Shown here: positions 1 to 11,145 of the stretch, in pieces
Position numbering within the stretch: position 1 is the first letter of the stretch
How the letters are laid out: every line of letters starts with the position of its first letter
DNA from: Himantopus leucocephalus
Taxonomy: Eukaryota > Chordata > Aves > Charadriiformes > Recurvirostridae
DNA length: 64,000 nucleotides
Assembly: GCA_003993805.1 (NCBI GenBank)
Contig: RSEF01000001.1
Location: 75,016,413-75,080,412, forward strand
Direction of reading: 5' to 3'
Made by a program: the position numbers and the translations under genes
Notes under the pieces: generated by a model
The model's input: only the letters and a program-made list of their open reading frames with translations
What the model was told of the DNA's origin: nothing
Database searches by the model: none

Positions 1-904
1 TTTAAAGATCTATTTTTGCAAGGTGAACATGTAATTAGTTTTTGCCATTTTCTTCTTGTACCTTACTCATAATTTCTGCATATAGGTGCTTAAAGGTCTA
101 GATTGAGATGCCTTCAAATCTCAACAATTTCTAGATGAGCCAGAGGGCGAAGAGGAGTGCCAAACATTCCTTCACTTTGTCAAGGCAGTGATTAATGATC
201 GCTAATATTTTAATTAAACTGGAATGGATGAGATTACAACATGGGATATGCAATTATGTTGGCATTTTCTGTGCTACCCAAGGGATAGGTAATCTCTCTG
301 ATAGTTATCAAGCACACGGCTGTGCTTTGTAAATGACATAGGAGACTCCTCACTGCCTTGGAGATGGCAAATTGATTTTCCTTCAGTTCACGGCCCATTG
401 AGTTTGCGAGGGAGCAGTCTGTGCTCATTTGGCACAGAGGCCGGGATTTCCTCATGGGAAATGAAGGGAACTGCTCATATGCAATCCATAGATCAGAAAG
501 CTGATCCTGGAGCATGATTTCTTGCTACTGAAGACAAGAAACAGTCCTGGACACTCCACACACTCAAGCAGTAAACCTGAGTTACTAAAGTCTGAATGTG
601 CCAGACAGGTCTCCAGTCTTGCATTTTAAGAGAGTAACATTTCTCTCCTCCCTTTCATTGCCTGCCCCCTCTTCTCCCCCCACTTAATAACAGCTTTGGT
701 ACCGGGAACTGTTTGTTCACATTTCAGGAGTTTTCAAGGAAGCCGACACAACAGCAACATCCAGTTCTGGTTTATAACTGCACTCTGGAATGCTATTTCT
801 GTTCCAAGGTACTGCAAGCATGTCAGGAAAAATTACATACGACTCAAAATAATTAGCCCCCATAGTAAAGATTACTTTAAAAGCGAAAGAGAGAGACACA
901 TTAC
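1..904 (-). other. ERC1: ERC1 intron (donor side, partial)
   Basis: This is the beginning of the intron that follows the ERC1 exon at 905-1006, read on the minus strand. The donor is GTAATG, lying as cattac at 899-904. The next ERC1 exon should encode one of the alternative C-termini and is not in this stretch: I looked on the minus strand for the acidic GIWA ending and for the longer C-terminal helical exon and found neither. The small open frames at 234-515 and 696-974 have no recognisable homology and look like chance. I see no repeat in it. Confidence 0.8.
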
Positions 905-1006
905 CTGGTCAGGGGAGGGCTTGTGGTTGGTCTGGTTGGAATGGGATGAGGATTTGAGGTGGTCATCCTCATAGTTGTCAGCCATCAGCTTCATACGGTT
1001 CTGAGT
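905..1006 (-). CDS. ERC1: ERC1 exon, C-terminal region (34 codons)
   Basis: This is an internal coding exon of ERC1 (ELKS/RAB6IP2/CAST2). The protein is a long coiled-coil scaffold that organises the presynaptic active zone and cortical exocytosis sites and binds RIM, liprin-alpha and Rab6. On the minus strand the exon is 102 bases, exactly 34 codons, starting TQNRMKLMADNYEDDH and ending KPSPDQ. An acceptor (polypyrimidine run then AATAG, + strand 1007-1011) precedes it and a GTAATG donor (899-904) follows. It begins and ends on codon boundaries. The segment follows the last coiled coil and is hydrophilic and Ser/Asn/His-rich, so probably disordered. The paralogue ERC2 has, as I recall, a His-rich run after this point, which is absent here and favours ERC1. 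In mammals this exon precedes alternative C-terminal exons, one of which ends in the RIM PDZ ligand GIWA. Neither alternative lies within the window. Confidence 0.94.
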
Positions 1007-1989
1007 CTATTAAAAAAAAAAAAGAATAATAATTATTTCAGTCTACATTCTAATGTGGTCATAGGGACTAAAGGGAATAGGGTATTTATGCTACCCTGTA
1101 CATCCAAAATCCATAGATGGAAAAAAATAAGACACCTGCAGAAAACATTAGTATGGATTACTGTAGAGAATTGGTAAAAACTGGGAGACACATTCCAACT
1201 ACTTCATTTTTAGGCTAAGTTAGTTTTGCAATTAAGTAGCTCATCGGACTTGTACCTACTCAAGCTTGTGCTGTACATGTATGTACAAAGAAACTAAATC
1301 CTTTTTATAAAACCTTGGGATTAAGGTTCTAACACCAATTTGGAGAACAATTCAATGACAACATCAGTTAGATGTGCCTAAGTCAGTTAAAAAAAAAAAC
1401 CAACAAAAAAGAAGTCAGTTTTTTTAAAAAAAAGAGTAAACAAGCTGAAAATAGGAATGCTGAACACAGCTTATTACTTAGGAAGTCCACCCAGTTTCAG
1501 TATGCAAATCAGTTTTCAAGTGATATACCAAAAAGTACGAAAATCCTGAGACTGGTCAGAAAAATATAAATTATAGAAAAGCCTTCCTGTAAGGAAATTA
1601 AGAAGTTAATAAATAAGTCTTTGGGAAGAAAAGGTGATGTAATAATGATGTATAAAATTACAAACTGCATACAGTCAAGCAAAGAATTAACAAAACATGA
1701 AACAAGTTTCTTAGCTTTTCTTCAGCTTCTCAAGAAATTTCAAGATCCACGGGATATATATTTTTTTAAAATACAAAATATAAAATAAATTGTGTAAGAA
1801 TAAATGGAATGCCTTACCTTAACATTACTATTCTAGGTAAGCAATTGCAATGAACATTAAAATATATTACATGACTGTGTCTGTGAAGGACAGTGTTAGT
1901 GAGATAAAGCCCTTTTAACATACTATCCTGAAATGAGGTTCCCAAGTAAACACATACACAAACAAGGAAAGAAATCCACCATGGCAAAA

Positions 1990-2225
1990 CGTCCCACCCA
2001 TCCAGCAGGGCTTACGAGGACCATTCAGGCAGCAATGACATTCTAGGAGTAGCCTAGAGGGGACTACGAAAGAGATCGTGGTCTAGGGTCTTGCAAAGTG
2101 AACTGCCATCCCTGTGTCAGCTGCTTCGCTTCAAGTTATCTGGGTGCCACTGTCATTGGGCGCTCTCACCCGGAGCAGACCCAAAATGGAGCGATGGCGT
2201 TTCTCCTCCCCGCTCGTAATGTAGA
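1990..2225. other. CpG-enriched intronic segment
   Basis: About eleven CpG dinucleotides occur in roughly 230 bases, concentrated at 2160-2220, within an AT-rich intron where CpG is otherwise rare. It lies about 1 kb upstream (gene sense) of the exon at 905-1006. No open frame here resembles a known protein. It may be a conserved noncoding element, or an old GC-rich repeat I do not recognise. The segment is too short and too weak to call a CpG island. Confidence 0.3.
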
Positions 2226-3175
2226 CAAAGCCCCATTTTGAGCTTTGTGAAATCCTTGCAGTCCAAAAAAATAAAAAGGCTAGCCAGAGCTATGTTAGAT
2301 ATGATACACAGTAAATTATATATAGCTAGACATATTAAATCATCAGAGATGCACTAAAATTAAATGTCTTAAATGAAAGCTCAAAGCTCGCTGTAAAAAT
2401 GCCAGCTGTTGATTCAATCCCTTCATAACGGCATGGTTTCTCACTGAAAACTCTCATTTTAATGAGCATCTTGAGGCTAGAGAATGCAGATTCTACTTGA
2501 CTGCACTCAGATCATTATAGAGAAGGTCCAGGGTTTGAATCTGGATTTGATTTTATTTTGGATTAATTTAACAAAAGCTAATAGTAAATTGAGCTTAAGC
2601 AATAAGCAATTTAATCATGCAAAATCTTCATATTGTTTGTTCTGTTTTGTCAAACAAGTTTTGAATTCCAAGTCTGACTCATCATTCATAAATCACTACT
2701 TGAAACATGCTACATTAATACTTAAACAACCAGTTCATTGTAAAGGCGCTTTCTCCATATTTATTATTTTATTATATTTAAGGCTGGCTCTTTAACAATT
2801 TCTTCTTTGCAATGAGAGCTACTGATTTTAAATGATTTCACATTTCTCTGGAAATTTTGGGGTTTGATCATAAATAATAACTTCTTACATGACTTTCAGC
2901 ATGTATGTGGAAAAAATCTGTTAAAACGCAGAAATTTTACAGAATGTTAGTACCGCACATTAACTTTTCTGTGAGAAAAAGCAGCTCTTTTTAGCACGTT
3001 TTATGTAATTGCATGAAAAAAAAACTATGTTAGCACTAATACAGGAAGAGAAGAATATAAAGTTCTAAACATTTAAAGCACAGTATCCCTCACAGAAGAT
3101 TCTGAAGTGGCATTGGAGAGGTTGCATACGTCTGTCACTTAACTTCAGGTAGAATAACCTACTATTAATACTTGG

Positions 3176-3535
3176 CAGGAGGTACGAGAAGAGGCTGAGA
3201 GAACTGGGCTGGTTTAGCCTGAAAAAGAGGAGGCTTCTTTAATTCCTTGAAACAGAGAAGATGAAGCCACTCTCTTCCTGGAGGGGACAGGACAAGAGAC
3301 AATGGGTGTAAATTGGAACAAGAAAATTCTCGTTAGAGAGCAGGAAAATTCTTTTCATAGCAAGGCTGATCAAACACCAGAACAGGCTGCCAAGAGGCTG
3401 CGACATCGCCATCCTCGCAGACACTGAAAACGCGACTGGGCAAGGCCTTGAGCAAGCTGCTCTAGTTAGTGATGCTCTCAGCAGGTGGTTGGACGCAGAG
3501 GTCCGCTCCAATCCAAAATATGCTGCAATTCTTAT
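3176..3535 (+). repeat. CR1 LINE fragment, 3' region
   Basis: The + strand reads like the 3' end of an avian CR1 non-LTR retrotransposon. It contains gctgagagaactgggctg, then ggtttagcctgaaaaagagg, then a central part with ggacaggacaagagacaatg, then gaacaggctgccaagaggct and ccttgagcaagctgctctag. It closes with ggtggttggac and gaggtccgctccaatcc, a decayed form of the usual gaggtcccttccaaccc. The copy is 5'-truncated, as most CR1 copies are, and quite diverged. The minus-strand open frame across 3239-3511 is a by-product of this repeat and not a gene. Confidence 0.9.
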
Positions 3536-3539
3536 TATT

Positions 3540-6500
3540 TGGGCTTTTCATCTTCAGATAATTTTATAGCTATCAAGGCTGGAGTTTTCAAGAGAAGAAG
3601 CTAAGTTCCAAAATTGCTCCTAGCTGCTAAAAACAATTTAGCTGCTTAGCTCTGTTACAGACCTTTGAACATTGTAACCCTGAACTCTCTCTGCAGCAGC
3701 ATCCCAATGATCACAATCATACAGGATGACTTCACCTACAAGGATATTTTCTATGTTCCCCTTTTAATCCAACCTGACCTTCCACTGCTTCTACTTGTTA
3801 ATCTAAGAGTGTGTGTCTATTTATAAAAGTCTTGGCAAGAGTATTGTGATTTCACTACGGGAACTAATTTACACATGTATCATTGGAATTAGGCAAAAAT
3901 CAAGTGATGGAAGAAAAGCAGTTTATTTCCTCATGGATACCACTAAAAATTATTATCCAACATTAAAATTCCAAGCAGTGTTGCAAATATAGCATATAAT
4001 ATAATATAATAATATTTTTCTAATTCTCTTTATGACAAACATGGAAATACAAAGCTTCTGCTTAGGACTGGAATAGTAGCTGACGAACTTCTAATTGGAA
4101 ATGTTAAAAATAACTGGAAATACATTAACTCAGTTTCCTTCCTATTGCTCTTCTCCAGAAAAAAATGTTCAAAAGGATGGAAATTTCTAGAGCATATGGC
4201 TGTTGCAATGATTTAAAAACAAACCATTTACTGTGGGGAACCACTGCAACATCCTGCAGTCCTGAACTGCTTTGTCATGGCGCTATTATACAATCCTCTC
4301 CCACCTTATGAGGTTATGGCTCAGATCCTAGGGCAAACATTTCTACATCACTCTAAAAAGTATGAACAACAAAGTGGTTTAACCACTGTGTCCTGTGAGA
4401 AAATAAATGAGCAGTGCAGACAAATCGGTTGTGTCAGGAGTGCTTTTGTCTAAAGCCTCCAGAGCTTGTAAGCAGAAGTAGTGATGATAAGAACCGGATG
4501 TCAGAACCAAATATTGCTTAAAAAATACCATGCCCCATTACAGGTACCTTCTTCATGCATGTGCAGATAAGTTGCTAGAAAGAAAAAAACAGGACAAAAC
4601 TCCACAACTCAATACGTTGCTTGATTTTTTCAAGAAAGTTTCTTTTTTTTGTTTTTGACAGATTTCCCAACCTTATTCCTTGCCCTCCAATCACACAACC
4701 CCCACCTCCCAAAATCCCACACCTTGTCAAAGCCCTTGACAAAGCTCTTTAGTCTCCCAATAATCACCATACAAAAGAACAGTTCTAAACCCTTTAGACT
4801 AGTGTCAGTCCTCAAAATCACTAAAGAGCCATCGCACACTCTTGAGCTCCTAACTGAAAGCCAGGAACGACTGTGGAGAACTTGCCACAAGAGGTCTACA
4901 GACCAGAGTCTGTGAACTGCAGGTCTAAAGCACAACATTTGCAAGGGTACGGTACCTAAAAAACCCTCAACTTCCTCTGGTTATATACTAGACCGTACTC
5001 TAGTACTATCGGATCTTGTTCATCTTCCCCTTTTTTCACCCCAGAACTTCTGCAATTGTTCTTTTGCCTGTCTGATACACTTATTCTTAATGCCCTTCTT
5101 GCTTCTCATCATTTAACTCTGGCCTCTGCCCTATCCCTTGCTACAGCAGGCAGTTATATTAAAAGAAGAGAGCACCAGGACAAAATATAAGCTTCTGTTA
5201 ATCATAAATGTGAACGGTCAGCACCAGCACTTCTTTTAAACGTGCTCTCTTTAATTTTGTTGTTTTGTGGTCCTGCAGGGATTTCACTATATTGTCACCA
5301 TGCTTCTTCTGGTTATCATGTAGTTTACTTCTGCCTGTATTCTATAATCACTGAATGTTTGGGTAAACAAGGAAATTACCATGGAGTAGACTATTTCTAA
5401 CACAGCCAACACCTGAAAACTTTCATTCCAAACAGCACATGTATAATATTTTAGCTGCCAAAACTGTAGCCATGGTGAATTTTGTTTAAGAATCACTAAG
5501 TTCCTCCTTCATGGATGTACTGCTTCAAAGCATACTTTCACCTGTAGGTTCCTAAGAGTAAGTTATTTTATGTTCACTGCAGGCTACACTGGTAGCTTGT
5601 TTGCGCACCTCCACCCTGAAGACCAAATTAATAGATTTTATCACAGTGAAATTATTACAAGAGGAAAAACAGAAGTGATGCTGATCCACAAAGTTTAGGG
5701 GAAAGTCAAAGACATATTCTGGAATACAGCTGGTAAAACCTAGGGGAGTCCTGCCCACGTCTGACAAAATCTTTATAGTGGAATACCACATATCAATTTG
5801 AAACTCACCGATTTAACTACAGACACTGTTTATAATATATTTTTGAGAATGTTTTTATTTGAAAGCTTGCACTAAATTGTATTTTATAATGAGAATACAG
5901 ACCTTTTTTAAGCATTTCTGCAGGATAGCTAGTGTTCTGGTAACCACTACCCCAGCAAGTTTTTGAAACCAAATTTTACTTGTAGGAATCATCCCACATT
6001 TCTGTATCTCTAGACAAGACCTCTAATAAACAGCAGATACTAGCTCATAAGCTGTGCCTTCTCTATATTAATCTACTCTGCTCCATACTCTCATTGCAGT
6101 CACTTATTCAAGGAGTTCGCATCAAATCTGTTTCTCCACTGTGCAACACAGCAGAAACCATGACATCGGTGACTTTCTCATTTTTTGTAAAATATTTGAG
6201 TGGGGTAATTTGTGGCTTTGCTAACCAGTCTAAACAAGCTTTATTAATCCTTTAATGTAGAGTTTAAAAAGCTCCACATTAAGTAAACATTAAAATAATG
6301 ACTGTACTTGTGACAAATGGATACGTGGTGGAGACAGTGTGTCAGTGAGTTAAAGGAGTCATCCCATTTCAATCAGAGTTTAATGTTTCACTGGCAGCAC
6401 ACACGTTCAAATGCAACAGTTCAGAAACATCTTCACCACTAATAGCATAGAAATATAATGGAGGAACTCGGACGATTTTTTTTCCCTAAGTCGTGTGCCA

Positions 6501-8155
6501 AATTCAGTATCTCTGAAAATTATGTTCTTGCAAATACTTTCAGACAGTCCTTTTCTATTTGCTGAAAACACGCAGTGAGCTATACTCCCTGGAAATATCC
6601 AACCAGCTCCCGGCTGGAATCTGGCTGTCAGAAACACAGAAAGAATAATCCCTCCTTGCCTCTTATTGGAATGTGATGCCCTGCGTAACTACGTTGAGTA
6701 TATCTATACCTACCTTGAACATACACCTAGCTTGAGCATAGGGTCTCTGAAAGATCGTTCCAAGTATTTTACTCTAAGCCCCCTTCCCATTCATGGTATT
6801 TAATGATCTGGGAGATATTTTTCAAATTTGTAAAGAGATGGCACATACTGAGTTGTCATTTTTGTTTGTAAGGTTTAAAAGACGCATTATTTGTTAGGCT
6901 TGGCTTTTCTTTTGGCTATGTTTAAGATTAGCAACTGAGATTCCTCTATTAGCAGCACACAAACACAGTGTTCAGCTGCATACATATGAAATCATTCCTG
7001 TTACTGCAGTTCTGTTCATCCTGGAGCCTGTGTTTTTGTGAGCCCAACAAAGAGCACGTGCAGCGTGCAGCTGCTGGGGTTTGTCAAAGCCTGCAGGATT
7101 TAACACAGATTCTACCTGAGATACAGGCTTCTGCATCGGCTGTTGGCAACATTACAACAATGTTACATTATAAAGTGAAAGACTTTATCATCCCCGTTAA
7201 TTTCTGTGTTTAATGATTTCATTTTTCTGTACATCTCCCCACATGTGATAATTACAGATAAACTTCATTCTGGAGAATTCATATTCAAAAAAACTTTTGA
7301 ACTAAAGGAGGCAGATCATTTAGATACGGAGTTCTCTTCGAGGCTTGACACACGTAGATATATGTGGATCGATTTGCTGATGACAAAATTTATTGAAATC
7401 TATTGCTCTGAATCCTGTATAGCGAAAACCAGTGACACAAAATACAACCCAAATCAGATCTTGTGTTTGGGATTCCTTATTGTGTCATACCACATGAGCA
7501 TTATAGGTTATGTTCCTTTAGCCCTCTTGTACTCTTTACAGATGCCTCAAGCTGCGTTTAAGACTGACCGATCAGTGGCAACAGAACTGCCTTTCTCAAC
7601 TACTTCTTTCACAAGAGCTGGAATCTTTTCAGTCCCAGGTTTAAAAGGAAACAAACAAAAAAATAAATATAAATTTCTTCTCTCATGGTTAACTGCTCAG
7701 GAGCAAACCAAGTAAGTTAGTTCTTTGGCATCTTTCCACTCCATGTAAGGGTCTTAGGCAGAAATATGATTAAGGTGTGTTTTCTTGTATCTCAAAGATA
7801 TCTGAGCAAGGGCTGGAGGCTGAGAACGTTTACCACCATATTGTAAACCTAATTTATACTGACTGGGTGGCCTACGCATCAAAAAAACTTTCGGGCAGGA
7901 TCAAAAGGACAAATGGAATCCTGTGACAACATCCTCAAAGAATCCTGGATCCCTCACATCATGCAAAACCAAAGAAATTGTTTACTGAGATTGATCTGAA
8001 GACAGCAACAGCAAGCAAAATGAGCGGCTGTTTTAATTCTTAAGATGAAATAAGACAACTGGTTATATTCACATTCCAGTAGTGAGCATATAAAACCTCC
8101 TCTGTACCCCAGGTTTAAAGTAAGCAGGTAAGTATTTTATGTGTTACGAGCCTGC
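3540..8155. other. Intronic DNA without recognised features
   Basis: About 4.6 kb of AT-rich intron. It includes an imperfect inverted repeat at 6252-6281 (ttaatgtagag and its near complement with an 8-base loop), too short to be a convincing microRNA precursor. The longest open frame of the window, + strand 7206-7715 (169 codons), lies partly here. It has no homologue I recognise, no splice signals in sensible places, and ends in ordinary low-complexity sequence, so I treat it as chance. Confidence 0.6.
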
Positions 8156-8159
8156 CCTA

Positions 8160-8201
8160 TGGTGCAGTTAGTTAGGGCAAGTCTGATCTCGGTTCCACGC
8201 C
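8160..8201 (+). repeat. tRNA-like relic (possible tRNA-derived SINE head or tRNA pseudogene)
   Basis: The bases tggtgcagttagttagggc at 8160-8178 closely match the D-arm and A box of many eukaryotic tRNAs (TGGCGCAGTTGGTTAGCGC type). They are followed after 12 bases by ggttccacgcc at 8191-8201, which resembles the B box GGTTCGANNCC. The spacing is too short for a functional tRNA, and the anticodon arm is missing or collapsed. It is most likely a decayed tRNA pseudogene or the 5' head of an old SINE. A chance match is possible. Confidence 0.35.
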
Positions 8202-9714
8202 ACGGCAGAGAAGAAGGGCCTTACTGCAGAATTTCCTGCCAGAGAATATAAGATCAGTATGCTTTGCTGCCACATGCCCTGAAAGCAGAAAAGATTCATT
8301 TATTTAAATTAGCTTAACAGCAACTGGTTTTTGCTAAATCATGCTGCTACATCCATTCTTCAGCTATTGTGCCGTCTTCATTACTTCTTTCATCAGTTAA
8401 GAACTGATGTCTTTTGCAGACAGCATGGCTACCCTTGAAGAGCATAGGAGTCCACTTTATTACCCATTTAATGCTGGCTAATGAAATCTGCGTGCTTTGG
8501 ATTTGTATCCTACATCTTCTAAGCATGGCCTTCAACCCTATAATAATCTCTTTCTCTAGCCCGCCTCTCCCATGGTGACTCCAGGCAAGAGTCAGCTGGG
8601 ACCAGTGTGAAAGTATGTATGTTCTGAATGGCCAGCCATACGCGTATGCTACAGCCAAACAAAACATATCATGGCTCAATTCTTCTTGCCTTTCCCTGTG
8701 TGGGAGCACTACTTTGGGCTTTTTTTCTCCTCTACCCAGCTGTGGATGTTAATTAAGTGCCTGTATGTTACACGATCTTTGAGACTTCTTTCCCTCAAAT
8801 TTGGTTGAAAATGGTCAATAAACTGAGAAGTTACTTGGTGGGAACTACAGCTCAGCTAAACAAAAGGATAGAGCTGTCATTTAAACTCTTCTTTAGAGGA
8901 CTTTAGGATAAAAACTGGTCTAACCTAGCATGTTTGGTCCAAGTTGTAAGGGGTTGGATGTAGTCTCTCAATATACCCTTGTGTTAAATGTTGCACAGAA
9001 GTGGAGTTTTCTGATACCATGCTCCATGCCTTTAAGATTTTGGGAGGCCAAATTGCTACAAATTCTCAACTGAACAGCAGCAAGCACCTCGTGTTTAGTT
9101 CATTTGTCTGTTGAACATTTAATATACACAGTTTATTCAGTCTCTGTAACCTACCTTTGATACACACCACCAAGGACAAATCACTTGAACTAAAAAGTGA
9201 AATGCTACTTCTATAGTAATGTGAAAAGAACCACCAGTCTTTGTCATGGCCCTCATTATTCAAACGGTTGAAAACTCTTGATTATACTTCTCCCCTTGCT
9301 CATTTTTCCCCTCTCACAGTGTGTTTGTGGGCCCAAACTAAAAGTTTCATCTTTTCATCTTTTACCAATTGAGAGAAAAACAAAGAAAAAAAGCAGCGAG
9401 AAAAACAAGCTGAAGTGCACTTTGGAGCATAAACGTTCCTAACAACTCTGATAGGTTGGTGATAAATGTGCTTTACAAAGCAGAATGTAAAAGATGTCTC
9501 AGGTATGCTAAGATTGGAAATGCGTTCCAACACTATAAGGATCCTGTGATTACATTAAACTTGTGCGTTTTAAGCACCAATGTTAAGCACCAGTGATAAG
9601 GTTAGTTTTACAAAATCTATAAACATCTGAAGGCAAGCCTCCTAAATTACCTACATAGAATCCCATCGAATAGGCAAGTATTTCTACCAAAAATAGAAAA
9701 AGCTTTGTTTGACG

Positions 9715-10028
9715 TAGTTGGCAGGTCTCCTGTTTTGTTATGACTATTTACTTGAAAATTCTCCTTCCCTTTTCACTTTAGCTTCACGCCACACCCTGCT
9801 CATCTTACTCTCTTCTACCATACTCTGTCCCTCTTCCCTTCGTTATTCTATTTGGTTCTCCTTTCCAAAGTANATAGTTGGCAGGTCTCCCGTTTTTGAC
9901 TATTTACTTGAAAATTCTCCTTCCCTTTTCACTTCAGCTTCACTCCACACCCTGCTCATCTTACTCTCTTCTACCATACTCTGCCCCTCTTCCCTTCGTT
10001 ATTCTATTTGGTTCTCCTTTCCAAAGTA
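9715..10028. repeat. Unmerged contig-end duplication around a single N (9873)
   Basis: Positions 9715-9872 and 9875-10028 are two copies of the same pyrimidine-rich sequence, separated only by a lone N. By eye they differ by four substitutions and one 4-base indel. A near-identical duplication meeting exactly at an N is the mark of two contig ends that overlap but were not merged, or of two haplotypes. The open frame spanning 9718-10029 shows the same peptide twice with an X in the middle and is therefore artificial. Confidence 0.88.
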
Positions 10029-10034
10029 AACTCG

Positions 10035-10070
10035 CTTGCTTATGCTCAAAACCCACTTGCTTATGCTCAA
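10035..10070 (+). repeat. 21-bp imperfect direct repeat, two copies
   Basis: The 15-mer cttgcttatgctcaa occurs at 10035-10049 and again at 10056-10070, a period of 21 bases. It lies directly after the contig-end duplication. It could be a true short tandem duplication. Confidence 0.75.
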
Positions 10071-11042
10071 CTTAACAAAGCTGCCTGTGTAACGCAACTG
10101 CTTTAGTCACTCTGCTTTTGTCTCTTGGTCTTTCTCCTAGACTGAAATCAGAAAGTTTCTCAGTCCAGCAACATCTATAAAAACTGATTGGCAAAATCTC
10201 ATCTAGGAATTTATATACAAGTTGTATCTTACTGTAAAATCTCAAAACCTAGTCATGATCCCCTGCTTTGACAAAATCATTTGTAGGCCATCTGCTCACG
10301 TATATCTGCATACACTTTTCCTAGTTGATACAATTCAGAAGTTTTCAAATCTCTGTCTGTGCCTCTACAATAAATACAGTAAAAGCATTTCTATCCAGGT
10401 ATTTTTATTTTTGGAAGGTATATATCAGTGTTTTTACCTCTTTAAGGCCTACGTATGTTTTATTGTTATATGACTCACCACTTCAACTGCATTGGCCTGT
10501 AGCTTCAAAGACTTGTTAATAGCAACCCCCCTCTATACATGCCGTTCTTGGCAAAAAAAAAAAAGTAGTTATGTACAGATACAAATTCCTAGATGCTAAA
10601 GCGATGTGAGCTGCTCAGTATCATCTCAACACAGACGGTCTGTAACTGCCCAGAACCCAGCTCCGGGTGTATACACGAATGTGTCTGTGTCTACATGATA
10701 TAAACAGTGTTGATAGCAACTTTTTGAAAAAACACACTGAAACCTCAAGACTATTTATGCTTGTTTTGAAATTAATTTTGAAAGCCGCTGCGTATGAAAG
10801 AAAAAGAAAGCCAATATTACTCTTTTTTCTGCTTCACTTTCATCTTTGAATCTAGGCAAAATCCTCCATGGTAACTGCTGGAGGGAAGAGTTGAAAGGGC
10901 ATTTCCTTTGACAACCAACAGAGCTTCGCTACCCCAAACTAAATTAAAGCTAAGAATTTTCTCTGTATGGCCAATTATTGGGGTTGACATCCACGTAGAA
11001 GAGCCCTGCCTCATAAGATCCATACAAACACCCAGACATTAC

Positions 11043-11145
11043 ATTCCTGTCTGTCCACACCATCTGTGCGTGTGGTCTGCAGACACAGGATTCCTGTCCG
11101 TCTACACTGTCCCTGTGTTTGGTCCACAGAGGCAGGATTCCTGCC
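11043..11145 (+). repeat. Degenerate 47-bp tandem repeat (about 2.2 copies)
   Basis: Copy one is 11043-11089 and copy two is 11090-11136, each 47 bases. Each begins attcctgtcygtc and ends with a variant of cagaggcagg or cagacacagg. A third partial copy starts attcctgcc at 11137. The copies differ at about a third of positions, so the array is old. Overlapping open frames at 10908-11354 on both strands are built largely from this array, and I do not consider them genes. Confidence 0.7.

Noticed and set aside
3239..3511. 90-codon minus-strand open frame
   Set aside because: It is antisense to a CR1 3' fragment, which is untranslated in the element.
6252..6281. Inverted repeat that could form a hairpin
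   Set aside because: Only 10 of 11 pairs with an 8-base loop; far too short for a microRNA precursor.
7206..7715. Longest open frame in the window (169 codons, + strand)
   Set aside because: No recognisable domain, no splice or promoter context, ordinary AT-rich composition; frames of this size are expected by chance in 64 kb of six-frame sequence.
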